Positions 1 to 8,532 are shown, counted from the first letter of the stretch. The stretch is 23,772 nucleotides of DNA from HRBIN01 sp038891515 (GCA_038891515.1 JAWAEB010000018.1:1-23772), one strand, 5' to 3'. Numbers and translations: made by a program. The notes: generated from the sequence alone by a model not told the origin.

Positions 1-96
1 AGGAATAGCCCTAATACATAACCTACTCCTCAGAACCCAAACAAGAGAAGGAGGCGTAATACCTAGTTGACAGTACCGCTGGGATGATAGATAACG

Positions 97-105
97 TATT
101 TATAG
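97..105 (+). promoter_or_regulatory. TATA-like box for superoxide dismutase
   Basis: A TATTTATAG tract is centred about 24 bases before ATG 126, the spacing expected for an archaeal promoter of a leaderless mRNA. It lies inside the longer open frame that begins at 84, which argues against that upstream start. Confidence 0.5.
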
Positions 106-125
106 CATTTCAACAGGCTCCAGCC

Positions 126-728
126 ATGCCAATGTATAGTCTTCCACCACTACCCTATAACGCCAACGCCCTCGAACCCTACATCTCGGGCGAGATAATG
201 ACCATTCACCATACCAAGCACCACCAAGCGTATGTGAATGGTGCCAACGCTGCATTGGAAAGGTTGGAGAAGCAGCGGCGAGGTGAGAATCCGGAGAACA
301 TCAGGGGGATCCTAAGAGACCTGAGCTTCAATCTAAGCGGCCACAAGCTCCACTCCACCTTCTGGCCCAATATGGCGCCAGCTGGAAAGGGAGGCGGCAA
401 GCCTGGGGGTAGGCTGGCCGACGTCATAGCTAAGAATTTTGGGAGCTTCGAAGCTTTCAAAGCCCAGTTTAGTGATGCGGCAAAGAATGTGGAGGCTGTG
501 GGATGGGCTGTCCTCACCTACGACAGGGAGTCGGAGACTCTGATAATCTATCAGGTGGAGAAGCAGAACTTTATGCATCCCCCAGATCTTCCACTTCTTC
601 TCACACTCGACGTATGGGAGCATGCCTACTACCTCCAGTACAAGAATGACCGGGCCTCATACGTGGATAACTGGTGGAACGTGGTTAACTGGGACGATGT
701 GGATAGACGTCTCTCCAAGACGCTCTAG
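126..728 (+). CDS. sod: Superoxide dismutase (Fe/Mn family)
   Basis: Converts superoxide to oxygen and hydrogen peroxide, probably in the cytosol. The product is about 200 aa, the usual family length. Metal ligands can be read: His in IHHTKHHQAY (residue ~28 from this start), His in the GHKLHSTFW element (~76), and the Asp and His of DVWEHAYY (~162 and ~166). The C-terminal WWNVVNWDDV motif is very close to Sulfolobus-type enzymes. The frame is open back to an ATG at 84, but homologues start near PMYSLPPLPY and a TATA-like TTTATA at 99-104 lies about 24 bases ahead of ATG 126, so I prefer a leaderless start at 126. The stop overlaps the convergent MFS gene stop in a CTAG. Whether the metal is Fe or Mn cannot be settled from sequence alone. 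Confidence 0.95.
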   Translation: MPMYSLPPLPYNANALEPYISGEIMTIHHTKHHQAYVNGANAALERLEKQRRGENPENIRGILRDLSFNLSGHKLHSTFWPNMAPAGKGGGKPGGRLADVIAKNFGSFEAFKAQFSDAAKNVEAVGWAVLTYDRESETLIIYQVEKQNFMHPPDLPLLLTLDVWEHAYYLQYKNDRASYVDNWWNVVNWDDVDRRLSKTL

Positions 729-2009
729 AGGCTATCCCCTCCTTTAGCCACTTTGGCTGGACGGTGCCAACCAGCCACCGAGAGAGATATAGGCGGTAGT
801 GTGAGTGCTAGGCCCATGACCGCCATGGGGATTTGGCCTATATTCTCCAAGACGTAGGCAGCTGCTAGTGGGATTGATAGTGAGGCCAGTGCTATGGACG
901 TGTCGTTGGCCCCCAGCACTTTCCCTCTCTCCACCGGGTTGGTCTCATCGGAGATCAGGGCCACCGAGGACACGGTGGCTGCGCTCCAGCCTAGTCCTAC
1001 GAGGAACATGCCGGCTGTCACAGCAGCTATATCTGGGCCTGCGGCTGTTAGGAAGGCACCCAAACCACAGATTATTGAGCCGACGGTCATGATAGGCCTC
1101 CTCCCAAGTCTGTCAGCCAGCCTCCCTAGGGGGATGGAGAATGCATACATGCCCAGCACGTGCATAGTCACTACGGCTGAGATTGTCGTGGCGTGTACGT
1201 GGCTGATGTGTAGTAGGAGGGAGCCTAGGGACATGTAGGCGACCATAACCCCTGTGGAGAGGGCTGAGGCTGTGAAGGCTGCCACCACNNNNNNNNNNAT
1301 TGTTATTGAGGAGCGACCTTAGGCTCCTCGCCTTTCCATCGGTCTGGCGCTGAGGGTTGTGGAGGCAGTTAGGATAGAATCTTGGAAAGTCCCTCCCTAT
1401 CTCCAGCGGATCCGGCCTCACCATGAAGCATGCGCCTATTCCAGCCAGTGAGAAGAGGGTGGCCGAGTACTGGGCTGATATTGCTAGGCTGGCCTCATCG
1501 CCGCCTGCGAGGTTTGAGATTATGAGGAGAACAGGGGTGGCTGCCAGCGTCCCCACCATGCTTCCGGTGAGCAGTATGCCTGTCCCCACACCCCTTCTCT
1601 CAGGTGGGAGCATGTCTCCAGCCGCAATCCTAGCATAGTCCACCATCCCCCTGCCTATTCCGAAGGCTAGGACTGCTGCGAGGTATAGGTTCAGGTCGTG
1701 GAGGAATGTGGCAAGGCCAGCTGCCCCTGCTGTGAGTCCTGAGATGAGCATGCCAGCGGATATCACTGGCATCCTACCTGTTTTATCCATCAGCCTGCCC
1801 AGGTGATAGGCCGTCACGAGCCTACCTCCCCACATAAGAGAGGTGCCCAGCCCTGCCAGTGTGGTGGAGCCTCCTAGCAAAAGTATGGATATGGGTACGT
1901 GGATAGTGAATGTCTGGATGATGATTGTCTGGAGACCCTGGACCACTGATAGGAGAGCCAAGTTTCTCCTAACCGGGCTGGGCAGTCTGCTGGCTTTTAT
2001 CTCCCTCAT
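725..2009 (-). CDS. MFS transporter (interrupted by assembly gap)
   Basis: Major facilitator superfamily membrane transporter; substrate unknown. The N-terminal half (2009 to 1299) has about six hydrophobic segments and the GRLMDKTGRMP loop. The C-terminal half (1288 to 725) has about six more and the matching GRLADRLGRRP loop, the two-fold repeat typical of MFS. The 10-N run at 1289-1298 separates them. Excluding the Ns, 711 bases lie between the start and the first downstream codon, a multiple of three, so the true gap is probably 0 mod 3 and the gene is likely intact. ATG 2009 is preceded by an AAGGAGAGA ribosome site at 2025-2017. The gene start overlaps the end of priL by 41 bases, suggesting co-transcription. 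The stop is shared with superoxide dismutase in a CTAG. Confidence 0.88.
1289..1298. other. Assembly gap (10 N) inside MFS gene
   Basis: Ten Ns of nominal length interrupt the MFS transporter between its two halves. The frames on either side agree only if the real gap is a multiple of three, so the protein is probably not broken here. Confidence 0.95.
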
Positions 2010-3072
2010 TGGGCCGTCTCTCCTTGACAGCGCGCTCCCGAAATGCCTTCCTCCTATAATATTCCATGGGACTGGATACTCCTCCACAGAGTCTGCCGTT
2101 CTCCACGCAGAGGCCATGTGTCTGCATAGTTGAGCACCTCGGCACCGAATACCTTGTACGGCTCCCCTTCATTCCGGCTATGTGCTCCACCTGATACTTG
2201 GCAATTCTAGGGTCGAAGTCTCCCCTCTGCGAGTATATCTCAACAACTTCGTCTACACTCATTCCAATCTTGAGCATGAAGGCTGCTGCTGAGAAGTTGC
2301 CGAAGTGGGAGACAGGCTCTCCTGAGGATAGCTTGGCTCTGAGGGCTTGCATACAGGGTGGCCATGATTCTGGGCCGAGCTTGAGGGGGAGGCTGGTCTT
2401 CCTCCACTGAACCATCTCAAGGGCCTTCTTCAGCTTCTCCACATGTGGGTTGAGGAATGACGGCACCTCCACCCTGCCCATCTCCTCCAACCGTTTGGCT
2501 ATCAGTGTCTCCAGCCCATTCTTTATCAATGTCATCATCTCGGGTCTTGTGACCAGGACCTGGCCACGCATCGACCGGCGGTTCACCAGTTTCCACCTAG
2601 GCTCATTCAAGCCCGTGCTGTATCTGAGATAGTCTGCGAAGCCCACCCTAAACTCGTATGGCGGACGCCCAAGCTCCAGCTTCATCCCCAACACGTCAGA
2701 GGCCATGAAGGCCATCAAATCCCTGAGCCTATCGCCTCCAATGGCTTCCAGAATACCAGCATACCTCTCAGCCTCGGAGGCGGCGAACCTACGTATGGCC
2801 AGCGGTGAGCCCAGCATGGCGACCAGAGCCATCGCAAGAGGATATGATGTCACCTCATCCTCAGAAGGCTGGGCACCCCTCCTAGACACCCTCACACCAC
2901 GGAGTATAGCCTCTCCAACCCTTGCCACAGCCGACTCCACAAGCCTCGACATGGAGGGGTCTGCGAAGTCCGCCAGCTGGAGGCCCAGCGTCCCCACATA
3001 CTCCCTCACCTGTCTCAGAAACGGGAACTGGGACATGAGTGACTGGATGAGGTACTGGTCGTGGACCGCCAA
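1969..3072 (-). CDS. priL: DNA primase large subunit PriL
   Basis: Non-catalytic large subunit of the archaeal/eukaryotic-type primase, which partners PriS to make RNA primers. The 367-aa product has a helical N-terminal domain and a C-terminal Fe-S domain. Four cysteines fit the [4Fe-4S] ligands: C240 (PPCMQAL), C313 (RCSTMQTHG), C322 (GLC) and C329 (RLCG), followed by the family-typical SPMEYYRRK ending. The start is a TTG; a TATA box CTTTAAATAC at about 3104-3095 sits about 28 bases upstream, giving a leaderless transcript and supporting this start. It lies 26 bases after the HD gene, and its promoter overlaps the HD gene end. PriS is not in the window. Confidence 0.93.
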   Translation of the reverse strand: MAVHDQYLIQSLMSQFPFLRQVREYVGTLGLQLADFADPSMSRLVESAVARVGEAILRGVRVSRRGAQPSEDEVTSYPLAMALVAMLGSPLAIRRFAASEAERYAGILEAIGGDRLRDLMAFMASDVLGMKLELGRPPYEFRVGFADYLRYSTGLNEPRWKLVNRRSMRGQVLVTRPEMMTLIKNGLETLIAKRLEEMGRVEVPSFLNPHVEKLKKALEMVQWRKTSLPLKLGPESWPPCMQALRAKLSSGEPVSHFGNFSAAAFMLKIGMSVDEVVEIYSQRGDFDPRIAKYQVEHIAGMKGSRTRYSVPRCSTMQTHGLCVENGRLCGGVSSPMEYYRRKAFRERAVKERRPNEGDKSQQTAQPG

Positions 3073-3094
3073 CGTGATGATTTGGCCTGGAGGG

Positions 3095-3104
3095 GTATTT
3101 AAAG
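3095..3104 (-). promoter_or_regulatory. TATA box for priL
   Basis: CTTTAAATAC on the minus strand, centred about 28 bases before the TTG start of priL, overlaps the 3' end of the upstream HD gene. It gives the primase gene its own promoter in addition to any read-through. Confidence 0.55.
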
Positions 3105-3614
3105 GCGTTTCATCCCGCCCAGCCCCTCCAACATATGTTTGAGAGGCCCCCGTATGCGCCGTCCGCTAGCGATGAGCCTCCTCAACTCCCACAGCATCTC
3201 CGTCTTGTCCAACATATGCACAGCTCTAGCCTCTGCACTCTTCCCACCCACATACTCCCTGTAGAGGGTGGTGTAGTTCCTCCTCAGCTTGGACGGCAGC
3301 TCCGAGAATATCTCCGCCAGCACTGCCTCCTCCAGCCTATTTAGCAGTTGGGCGGGAACCCTTCCCTTGGTCCTCGGTGTTAGGTCTCCAGTGTAGGCCT
3401 CGGCCAGGTCATGGAGCAACGCCATACCTACGGCCCGGTAGATGTTAAGGCCTTTTGCAGCAGCGTAAGTCATGGCTAGAAGCGCTAGGGAGAAGCTGTG
3501 GTCTGCCACTGACTCCACATCCCTGAGACCCGCCTCAACCCACCCCCTCCTCTCCACCCTCTTTAGGATGGTGGCAGCGGCGGCCAGCCTGCCAGACGGC
3601 TGCAGACATCTCAT
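3099..3614 (-). CDS. HD-domain phosphohydrolase (YfbR/HDDC2-like)
   Basis: Metal-dependent HD hydrolase most like the YfbR/HDDC2 5'-deoxynucleotidase group, which removes phosphate from deoxynucleoside monophosphates. The metal-site residues are visible: H39 in ESVADHSFSLALLA, H68-D69 in ALLHDLAEAYTGD (with E72 and D77 also typical of this group) and D136 in HMLDKTEM. At 171 aa it is the usual single-domain length. The ATG overlaps the stop of the asparagine-synthetase-like gene in an ATGA, so translation is probably coupled. Substrate choice is inferred from family; a nucleotide role would suit its position before primase. Confidence 0.85.
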   Translation of the reverse strand: MRCLQPSGRLAAAATILKRVERRGWVEAGLRDVESVADHSFSLALLAMTYAAAKGLNIYRAVGMALLHDLAEAYTGDLTPRTKGRVPAQLLNRLEEAVLAEIFSELPSKLRRNYTTLYREYVGGKSAEARAVHMLDKTEMLWELRRLIASGRRIRGPLKHMLEGLGGMKRL

Positions 3615-4873
3615 CCAAAAGCCCTCCTAACAGCCTTCTCCAAGCCGGTCCCATACTGGAGAGCTGTCTTCCCAATCTCCGCAACCATATCAAGACCCAG
3701 CATCCTAGCAACTTCCCTCAGCACATATTTCCTCACAGGCCTGCCGTCCACATAGGCCACCTTAAGCTCTACAGGGATGGACAGTCCGAGGGAGACCATA
3801 TCCCTTGACAGATATGGAAGAACCAAATAGACCCCACCCTCACGTGAAGCTGTCACATCTCTTGGCAGCCCAGTCTCATAGAGTCCCATCACATCTGCCA
3901 TGAGCCTACTCCTCAAACCATCATACCCCCCAGCCTCCAGCACCCGGAGATACTTGTGATACCCACCATAGAGCTCGTCCGCCCCCTGACCAGCCACAGC
4001 CACATCCAAACCCATCTCGGAGGCTTTCAACGCTAGGGTGTAGAATGCCAAGGCTATGGATATGTCCATAGCGGTTGTTGATGGGATGTGGCTGATGATG
4101 TGGGGGAGCTGGGCTTTGATGTCTTGGTGGGTTAGCTCCACCCCCACCAGCTCAAGCCCCAAGACTCCGGCCACACTCCCGGCGTTAAGCCTGTCCCTCG
4201 AGCCTTCCACACCCACAGATAGGAGAACCGGTGACAGACCAGCCTCGTCACAGGCCCTAGCCAGCAGTGTGCTGTCTATTCCTCCGGAGAAGAAAACGGC
4301 TGGCCGTCTCGGCACAAACTTCTCCACAGTCCTCACCAGCTTCCTCCAGAGCAGATTGGCCGCATCCCCACCGATCCAGTGTATTGTGGGGGACCAGTAG
4401 ACGGTGGATGAGCCGTCCCACTGGATGATCGTCGACGGCTTCACAGCTGAAGAGGACAGACGGCCCACCACCTCGGAGAACATGTTGGAGGCTAGTGTGA
4501 CCTCGCCCCTGCAGAGATAGACTGGTGATGTACCCATGTGGTCGGTGAGGCATGTCAGCCCATCACCCACCACGACGCCTCCATAGAAGCCATCCACGGA
4601 CTGTAGAAGCGGCACCAGCCTCCCACCATCATATGCCGCCAGCCTCTCTGGGAAGTGCTCATCATCCGGGGTGAGTGACTCGCCCACGAAAATGGGCCCC
4701 TCCCCAGCTATTCCTCTGAAGAAAACCCCACCCACCCTGCCGCCTCCCCGAACAAATATCCTAGCCGCCAACCCTCCGCCCACCTCCAGCTCCACACTCT
4801 TCTCGGGGACAAAACCCCTAGGCCTGGTTGGGAGGAGATGGCCGGACCCCATCGAGACCAAGTACCTGAACAT
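3611..4873 (-). CDS. Asparagine-synthetase-like protein without N-terminal Cys
   Basis: Resembles AsnB-type enzymes: an N-terminal glutaminase-like (Ntn) fold followed by an ATP-pyrophosphatase synthetase domain. Numbering from the GTG at 4900, the Ntn part shows SVDGFYGGVV and LTDHMGTSPVY, and the synthetase part shows the PP-loop SGGIDS (205-210) and GQGADELYGGY (304-314). The Cys that normally follows the initiator Met and hydrolyses glutamine is absent from every plausible start, so it may use ammonia or another amine, or make a different amide. ATG 4873 is preferred because a GGGAGG site precedes it by a few bases; the GTG at 4900 is an alternative. The 3' end overlaps the HD gene by four bases. 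The acceptor substrate is unknown. Confidence 0.8.
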   Translation of the reverse strand: MFRYLVSMGSGHLLPTRPRGFVPEKSVELEVGGGLAARIFVRGGGRVGGVFFRGIAGEGPIFVGESLTPDDEHFPERLAAYDGGRLVPLLQSVDGFYGGVVVGDGLTCLTDHMGTSPVYLCRGEVTLASNMFSEVVGRLSSSAVKPSTIIQWDGSSTVYWSPTIHWIGGDAANLLWRKLVRTVEKFVPRRPAVFFSGGIDSTLLARACDEAGLSPVLLSVGVEGSRDRLNAGSVAGVLGLELVGVELTHQDIKAQLPHIISHIPSTTAMDISIALAFYTLALKASEMGLDVAVAGQGADELYGGYHKYLRVLEAGGYDGLRSRLMADVMGLYETGLPRDVTASREGGVYLVLPYLSRDMVSLGLSIPVELKVAYVDGRPVRKYVLREVARMLGLDMVAEIGKTALQYGTGLEKAVRRAFG

Positions 4874-4955
4874 GCCTCCCAAGCGGCTGCGTGTTCTCAC
4901 CTAATTACCCTATGGTTGATGTGGCATCCTTAACTACTACCTCTCCCAGATCTCA

Positions 4956-5114
4956 ATGATGAATGAGGAGTGCAGCCATGTCCTTGAGCTGTTGGGAGAG
5001 CAGAAGACTGAGGGCGGAGCTAACCTCTACTACAGGTGCGTGAAATGCGGCGATGTCTTTGTGAAGACGCCGCAGGAAAACAAGGTCTACAGAGTGTCGG
5101 GGATAAGGAGCTAG
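4956..5114 (+). CDS. Small zinc-ribbon protein, 52 aa
   Basis: A short frame starting ATGATGAATGAG encodes a 52-aa protein with C6-x-H8 and C28-x2-C31-G, a plausible four-ligand zinc site, followed by a basic tail. Small archaeal zinc ribbons of this kind often act in nucleic-acid or protein binding, but I do not recognise this family. It diverges from the asparagine-synthetase-like gene. Its TAG stop is the reverse complement of the stop of the convergent gene, both within CTAG at 5111-5114. The metal-binding pattern and fit between neighbours make it likely to be real. Confidence 0.7.
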   Translation: MMNEECSHVLELLGEQKTEGGANLYYRCVKCGDVFVKTPQENKVYRVSGIRS

Positions 5115-5581
5115 ACACCTAGGTGCAGCTCATCCGCTGTCAGACCCACCTCATGGAAGACCTCCTCCCCAACCTCTGCAGCTAGGGACTCTGTCTTCAT
5201 CTTAAGCGTGGTATACTTCCTATAGAATGCCTGCCGAACAGACTCCACCGCACCGAAGAACTCCTCACCACTTGAGTAGGTCTCGGTCTTCACAGAATGT
5301 TCCACACCATCACCGATACTGGCTAGGATGAGCGTGGCTTTGCCTGGGAGGGACATGAAATCCCTCACAGTGCCGGCGGGCTTCTGGGCCTCGGCCTCCA
5401 CCAGTATGGAGGACATTCTACGCCTCCCATTCTCAATCCTCACAATGTCGATGGAGAAGCCACATTTACCAAATCTGGAGTAGATCATCCGCTCATGTGG
5501 GTAGTGGCGATGGGTTGCGAGCCCCACCACATCTGGAGAATCTATATGGGATATGACCTCGGCAGCCAGTTTGCTGACCAA
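5111..5581 (-). CDS. Hypothetical protein, 156 aa
   Basis: I do not recognise this family. The protein looks soluble, with no signal peptide or membrane segment. It has a mixed strand/helix N-terminal half (GKCGFSIDIVRIENGRRRMSSILVE area, residues ~38-62), a hydrophobic strand KATLILASIGDG (81-92), and a charged helical C-terminal third. The TTG at 5581 is the only start that keeps the full frame. The frame uses the same G/C-rich codons as its neighbours, unlike a shadow frame, and abuts the zinc-ribbon gene in a shared CTAG stop. Function unknown. Confidence 0.65.
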   Translation of the reverse strand: MVSKLAAEVISHIDSPDVVGLATHRHYPHERMIYSRFGKCGFSIDIVRIENGRRRMSSILVEAEAQKPAGTVRDFMSLPGKATLILASIGDGVEHSVKTETYSSGEEFFGAVESVRQAFYRKYTTLKMKTESLAAEVGEEVFHEVGLTADELHLGV

Positions 5582-5701
5582 ATGTCCTACACCTACTAAA
5601 GCCGGCCTAGGGCCCCCACATAAACATTAACCGAGCCAGCCGGCGGCTTCCTCAGGAGCTCGATTCCTACACCTTGGTGGAGGGGTTTGGGGAGGGGATA
5701 A

Positions 5702-5710
5702 GCATTTATG
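5702..5710 (+). promoter_or_regulatory. TATA-like box for r-protein genes
   Basis: GCATTTATG lies about 38 bases before the TTG start of uL3, which would place transcription start near 5733 with a short leader. It is the only AT-rich tract in the 163-base intergenic space. Confidence 0.4.
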
Positions 5711-5744
5711 ATGGTGGTTACAGAGGCTGAACGGTTGCGTCAAG

Positions 5745-6707
5745 TTGGGAAGGAGGAAATACTCGAGGCCTAGGCATGGCTCCCTGGCATACCTACCTAG
5801 GGGTAGGGCCGCCGGACTACTCCCCAGTGTGAAGCACTGGCCGGATGGTGGCGAGGTGAAACCTCTAGGCTTCATAGGGTACAAGGTGGGTATGACCGCA
5901 GTCCACTATATGGACAACAGACCCAACACACCCACTACGGGCTCGGAGGTCCATTCGGCAGCTACAGTGGTTGCCGTGCCTCCCCTCAGGGTTCTGGGGG
6001 TGGCCCTATACGGGGTCAAAGATGGCAGGTTAGTGGATTTGGGCCGTATATGGAGTGAGAAAGTGGACGATGACGTGAAGCGGAGAAACCCCACATTCAA
6101 TATAGGGAGGTTGAGGACCGACATTGACTTGGGCAGGGTTGCCGAGGTTAGGCTGGTGGTTGCTACTGACACGAGGGCTGTGGGAGCTGGAAAGAAGCCT
6201 CACATAGCCGAGATTAGGGTGGGTGGCGAAGTGCGTAAGGCCTACGAGTATGCAGTTTCAAAGCTGAACAGCGAGATTAGGATTGGTGAGGTCTTCAAGG
6301 AGGGCTCCTTCATAGATGTGATCGGCGTAACGAAGGGGAAGGGCTTCCAAGGAGTGGTTAAGAGATACGGTGTCTCCATACTCCAGCGGAAGTCCCGCAA
6401 GACACGTAGGGGCGTGGCGGCCATAGGCCCTTGGAACCCCCACTACGTGATGTATACCGTGCCGAGGTCTGGACAGATGGGATTCCATAGACGGACAGAG
6501 TTCAACAAGCGCATCCTCATCATCTCGGAGGACCGGTCAAAGATCAACCCATCTTCAGGCTGGCACAAGTTCGGGTTGGTGAGGACAGACTATGCCGTCT
6601 TGGAGGGGTCAGTCCCAGGAACACCCAAGCGGCCTATTTTCCTCAGACAAGGTGCTAGACCACCGCCACCACTTGAGAAGCCGCAGATCACCCATGTGGA
6701 GGTGTAG
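5745..6707 (+). CDS. rpl3: Large-subunit ribosomal protein uL3
   Basis: Core 50S protein that binds 23S rRNA near the peptidyl-transferase centre. The 320-aa product begins MGRRKYSRPRHGSLAYLPRG, the archaeal uL3 start pattern, and has the GFIGYKVGMT element, the TKGKGFQGVVKRYGV core loop and the central WNPHYVMYTVPRSGQMGFHRR segment. The start is a TTG; no in-frame start exists further upstream before a stop at 5709-5711. It is the first gene of the uL3-uL4-uL23-uL2 run, with uL4 starting 10 bases downstream. Confidence 0.97.
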   Translation: MGRRKYSRPRHGSLAYLPRGRAAGLLPSVKHWPDGGEVKPLGFIGYKVGMTAVHYMDNRPNTPTTGSEVHSAATVVAVPPLRVLGVALYGVKDGRLVDLGRIWSEKVDDDVKRRNPTFNIGRLRTDIDLGRVAEVRLVVATDTRAVGAGKKPHIAEIRVGGEVRKAYEYAVSKLNSEIRIGEVFKEGSFIDVIGVTKGKGFQGVVKRYGVSILQRKSRKTRRGVAAIGPWNPHYVMYTVPRSGQMGFHRRTEFNKRILIISEDRSKINPSSGWHKFGLVRTDYAVLEGSVPGTPKRPIFLRQGARPPPPLEKPQITHVEV

Positions 6708-6717
6708 CAGATTGTAC

Positions 6718-7533
6718 ATGACTACTGAGCTTGTTAAGAATGTGGATGGGCGTGGCCCGGAGGTGCCTGTACTGGGACTGGAGGGACAGCAGGTGGAGTC
6801 CCTGAGGCTCCCCAGGTATTTCAGCTCACCCAAGAGGGCTGACCTCGTCATCAGAGTCTACAACCACCTCCTAACCCACACGCTCCAGCCCAAGGGCAGC
6901 TACAGGGGCTCGGGACATAAACACTCCGTGGAGTCCTGGGGACCTGGATATGGGATGGCGAGGATTTCAAGGGTTAAGGGTCGTGGCAGCCCCAAATACA
7001 TGTCAGGCGGCATGATACCCTTCGCCGTGGGAGGCAGGCCAACCCACCCACCGGTGCCGGAGAAGAAAATTCATAAAAAAGTAAATGATAAGGAGAGAAG
7101 GATTGCCCTAATCTCAGCCCTCGCATTCACAGCATCCAGGGACGCCGTGGTGGCTAGGGGACATCGGCTTCCGGGGAACATCACAACACCAATAGTCACA
7201 GTGGCCGAGGTGGAGGAGTTGTCTAAGACCAGTCAGCTGAAGAGCTTCCTAGAGAAGGTGGGGTTGGAGATGGAGTTGGAGAGGTGTGAGAATGTCAAGA
7301 TAAGGGCTGGCAAGGGTAAGATGAGGGGGCGGCGGTATAAGAGACGTGCTGGACCCTTGATAGTTGTTGCTAGCGACAGAGGGGTTGGCCGCGCTGCTGA
7401 GAACATTCCAGGCGTGGACCTGGTGGAGGCGAAGGACCTCAGCGTCCTACATCTGGCCCCGGGCGGACACCCAGGCAGACTCACCATCTTCACCAAGCCA
7501 GCCCTCGAGGCGCTGGAGGGGAGGCTTAAATGA
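6718..7533 (+). CDS. rpl4: Large-subunit ribosomal protein uL4
   Basis: 50S protein lining the exit tunnel. The 271-aa product shows the tunnel-loop region PKGSYRGSGHKHSVESWGPG and downstream GKMRGRRYKRRAGPL, both typical of archaeal/eukaryotic uL4 (L1e). The frame is open upstream to 6592 inside uL3, but the uL4 family start MTTELVKNVDG at ATG 6718 fits the usual protein end. The stop overlaps the uL23 start in an ATGA, so the two are probably translationally coupled. Confidence 0.96.
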   Translation: MTTELVKNVDGRGPEVPVLGLEGQQVESLRLPRYFSSPKRADLVIRVYNHLLTHTLQPKGSYRGSGHKHSVESWGPGYGMARISRVKGRGSPKYMSGGMIPFAVGGRPTHPPVPEKKIHKKVNDKERRIALISALAFTASRDAVVARGHRLPGNITTPIVTVAEVEELSKTSQLKSFLEKVGLEMELERCENVKIRAGKGKMRGRRYKRRAGPLIVVASDRGVGRAAENIPGVDLVEAKDLSVLHLAPGGHPGRLTIFTKPALEALEGRLK

Positions 7534-7790
7534 ATATCCAAGACGTTGTAAAGAGGGTTGTCACAACCGAGGAGGCTGTCAGTCTAATAGAGAAGGAGAA
7601 TAAGCTGGTCTTTATCGTGGACATCAAGGCAGATAAGGAAATGGTCAGGAGGGCTGTCGAGAACCTGTATGAGGTTAAGGTGAGAAAGGTAAACACGCTG
7701 ATAACGCCGAGGGGTGAGAAGAAGGCATTCGTAACGCTGGCTCCCGAATTCAAGGCCTCCGGGCTGGCGGTGAAGCTCGGCATTTTCTAG
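7530..7790 (+). CDS. rpl23: Large-subunit ribosomal protein uL23
   Basis: Small 86-aa 50S protein at the tunnel exit, where SRP and nascent-chain factors dock. The family core is clear: EKENKLVFIVDIKADK, VENLYEVKVRKVNTLITPRG and EKKAFVTLAPEF. Its length is normal for archaea. It overlaps uL4 by four bases and is followed 12 bases later by uL2. Confidence 0.96.
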   Translation: MNIQDVVKRVVTTEEAVSLIEKENKLVFIVDIKADKEMVRRAVENLYEVKVRKVNTLITPRGEKKAFVTLAPEFKASGLAVKLGIF

Positions 7791-7802
7791 GGGTGGAGAT
7801 GA

Positions 7803-8532
7803 TTGGGCAGGCGTATAAGGGCTCAGAGGATTGGGAGGGCATCGCCAAGATTCAGAGCCTCGCTGGCTAGACGATACGTGGTGGGCTATCCCACGAACCT
7901 GATAAACGGTGGAGCCCTCAGGGCAGGATACATAACCGATATTGTCCACGACCCTGGTAGAGGCACACCAGTTGCCATGGTGAGCGCCGACGGGGTGGAA
8001 TTTGCCATCCCAGCAGTTGAGGGCATGTATGTAGGCCAGCAGATAGAGATAGGCTCTGGGGCGCAGCCCAGCATAGGAAACATCATACCCATAGGTAGGC
8101 TGGCTGAGGGGACAGCCGTTTCAGTTGTGGAGAGGAGGCCTGGAGACGGCGGCAAGCTTGTGAGGAGTTCAGGTGGTTACGCAACCGTGATGGCGCATGC
8201 TGGCGGGAGAACCATACTTAGGCTACCTTCCAAGAAGGATATTGAGGTGCCAAGCGACTCTCTGGCTGTTGTGGGTACTGTGGCGGGCGGAGGCCGTGTG
8301 GACAAACCGTTCCTAAAGGCGGGTGCGAGATACCACCTCATGAGGGCGCGGCATAGATACTGGCCCAAGAGCAGGGGTGNNNNNNNNNNCTATGGCCGTT
8401 GCATTCCACCCATTTGGAGGAGGCAGCCACAAGAGGATAGGAAGGCCTGAGACGGTCTCCCGTAACGCGCCTCCTGGGAGGAAGGTTGGGCTCGTGGCGG
8501 CGAGACGTACAGGAAGAAAGAAGAGGACCTAA
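7803..8532 (+). CDS. rpl2: Large-subunit ribosomal protein uL2 (with assembly gap)
   Basis: 50S protein needed for subunit joining and the peptidyl-transferase region. The start is TTG (MGRRIRAQRIGRASPRFRA). The first part runs to RHRYWPKSRG at the N run. After the gap the correct frame restarts at ATG 8392 (MAVAFHPFGGGSHKRIGRP) and ends with PPGRKVGLVAARRTGRKKRT at the TAA 8530-8532. The frame that simply reads through the Ns is wrong. Family alignment predicts G-V-A-M across the join, so only about three bases are missing, and replacing ten Ns by three restores the frame exactly. The gene is therefore intact in the organism. Confidence 0.95.
8380..8389. other. Assembly gap (10 N) inside uL2
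   Basis: Nominal gap. The bases on both sides (GGTG before, CTATG after) fit a GVAM peptide if about three bases are missing. Confidence 0.95.

Noticed and set aside
206..623. Minus-strand open frames within superoxide dismutase
   Set aside because: They are antisense to a clear enzyme gene and show no family features.
5627..5884. 85-aa minus-strand frame ahead of uL3
   Set aside because: Overlaps the uL3 start and is proline/leucine-rich without conserved motifs; a shadow.
8390..8450. Frame reading straight through the Ns at the end of uL2
   Set aside because: The peptide is not uL2-like; the correct frame restarts at ATG 8392.
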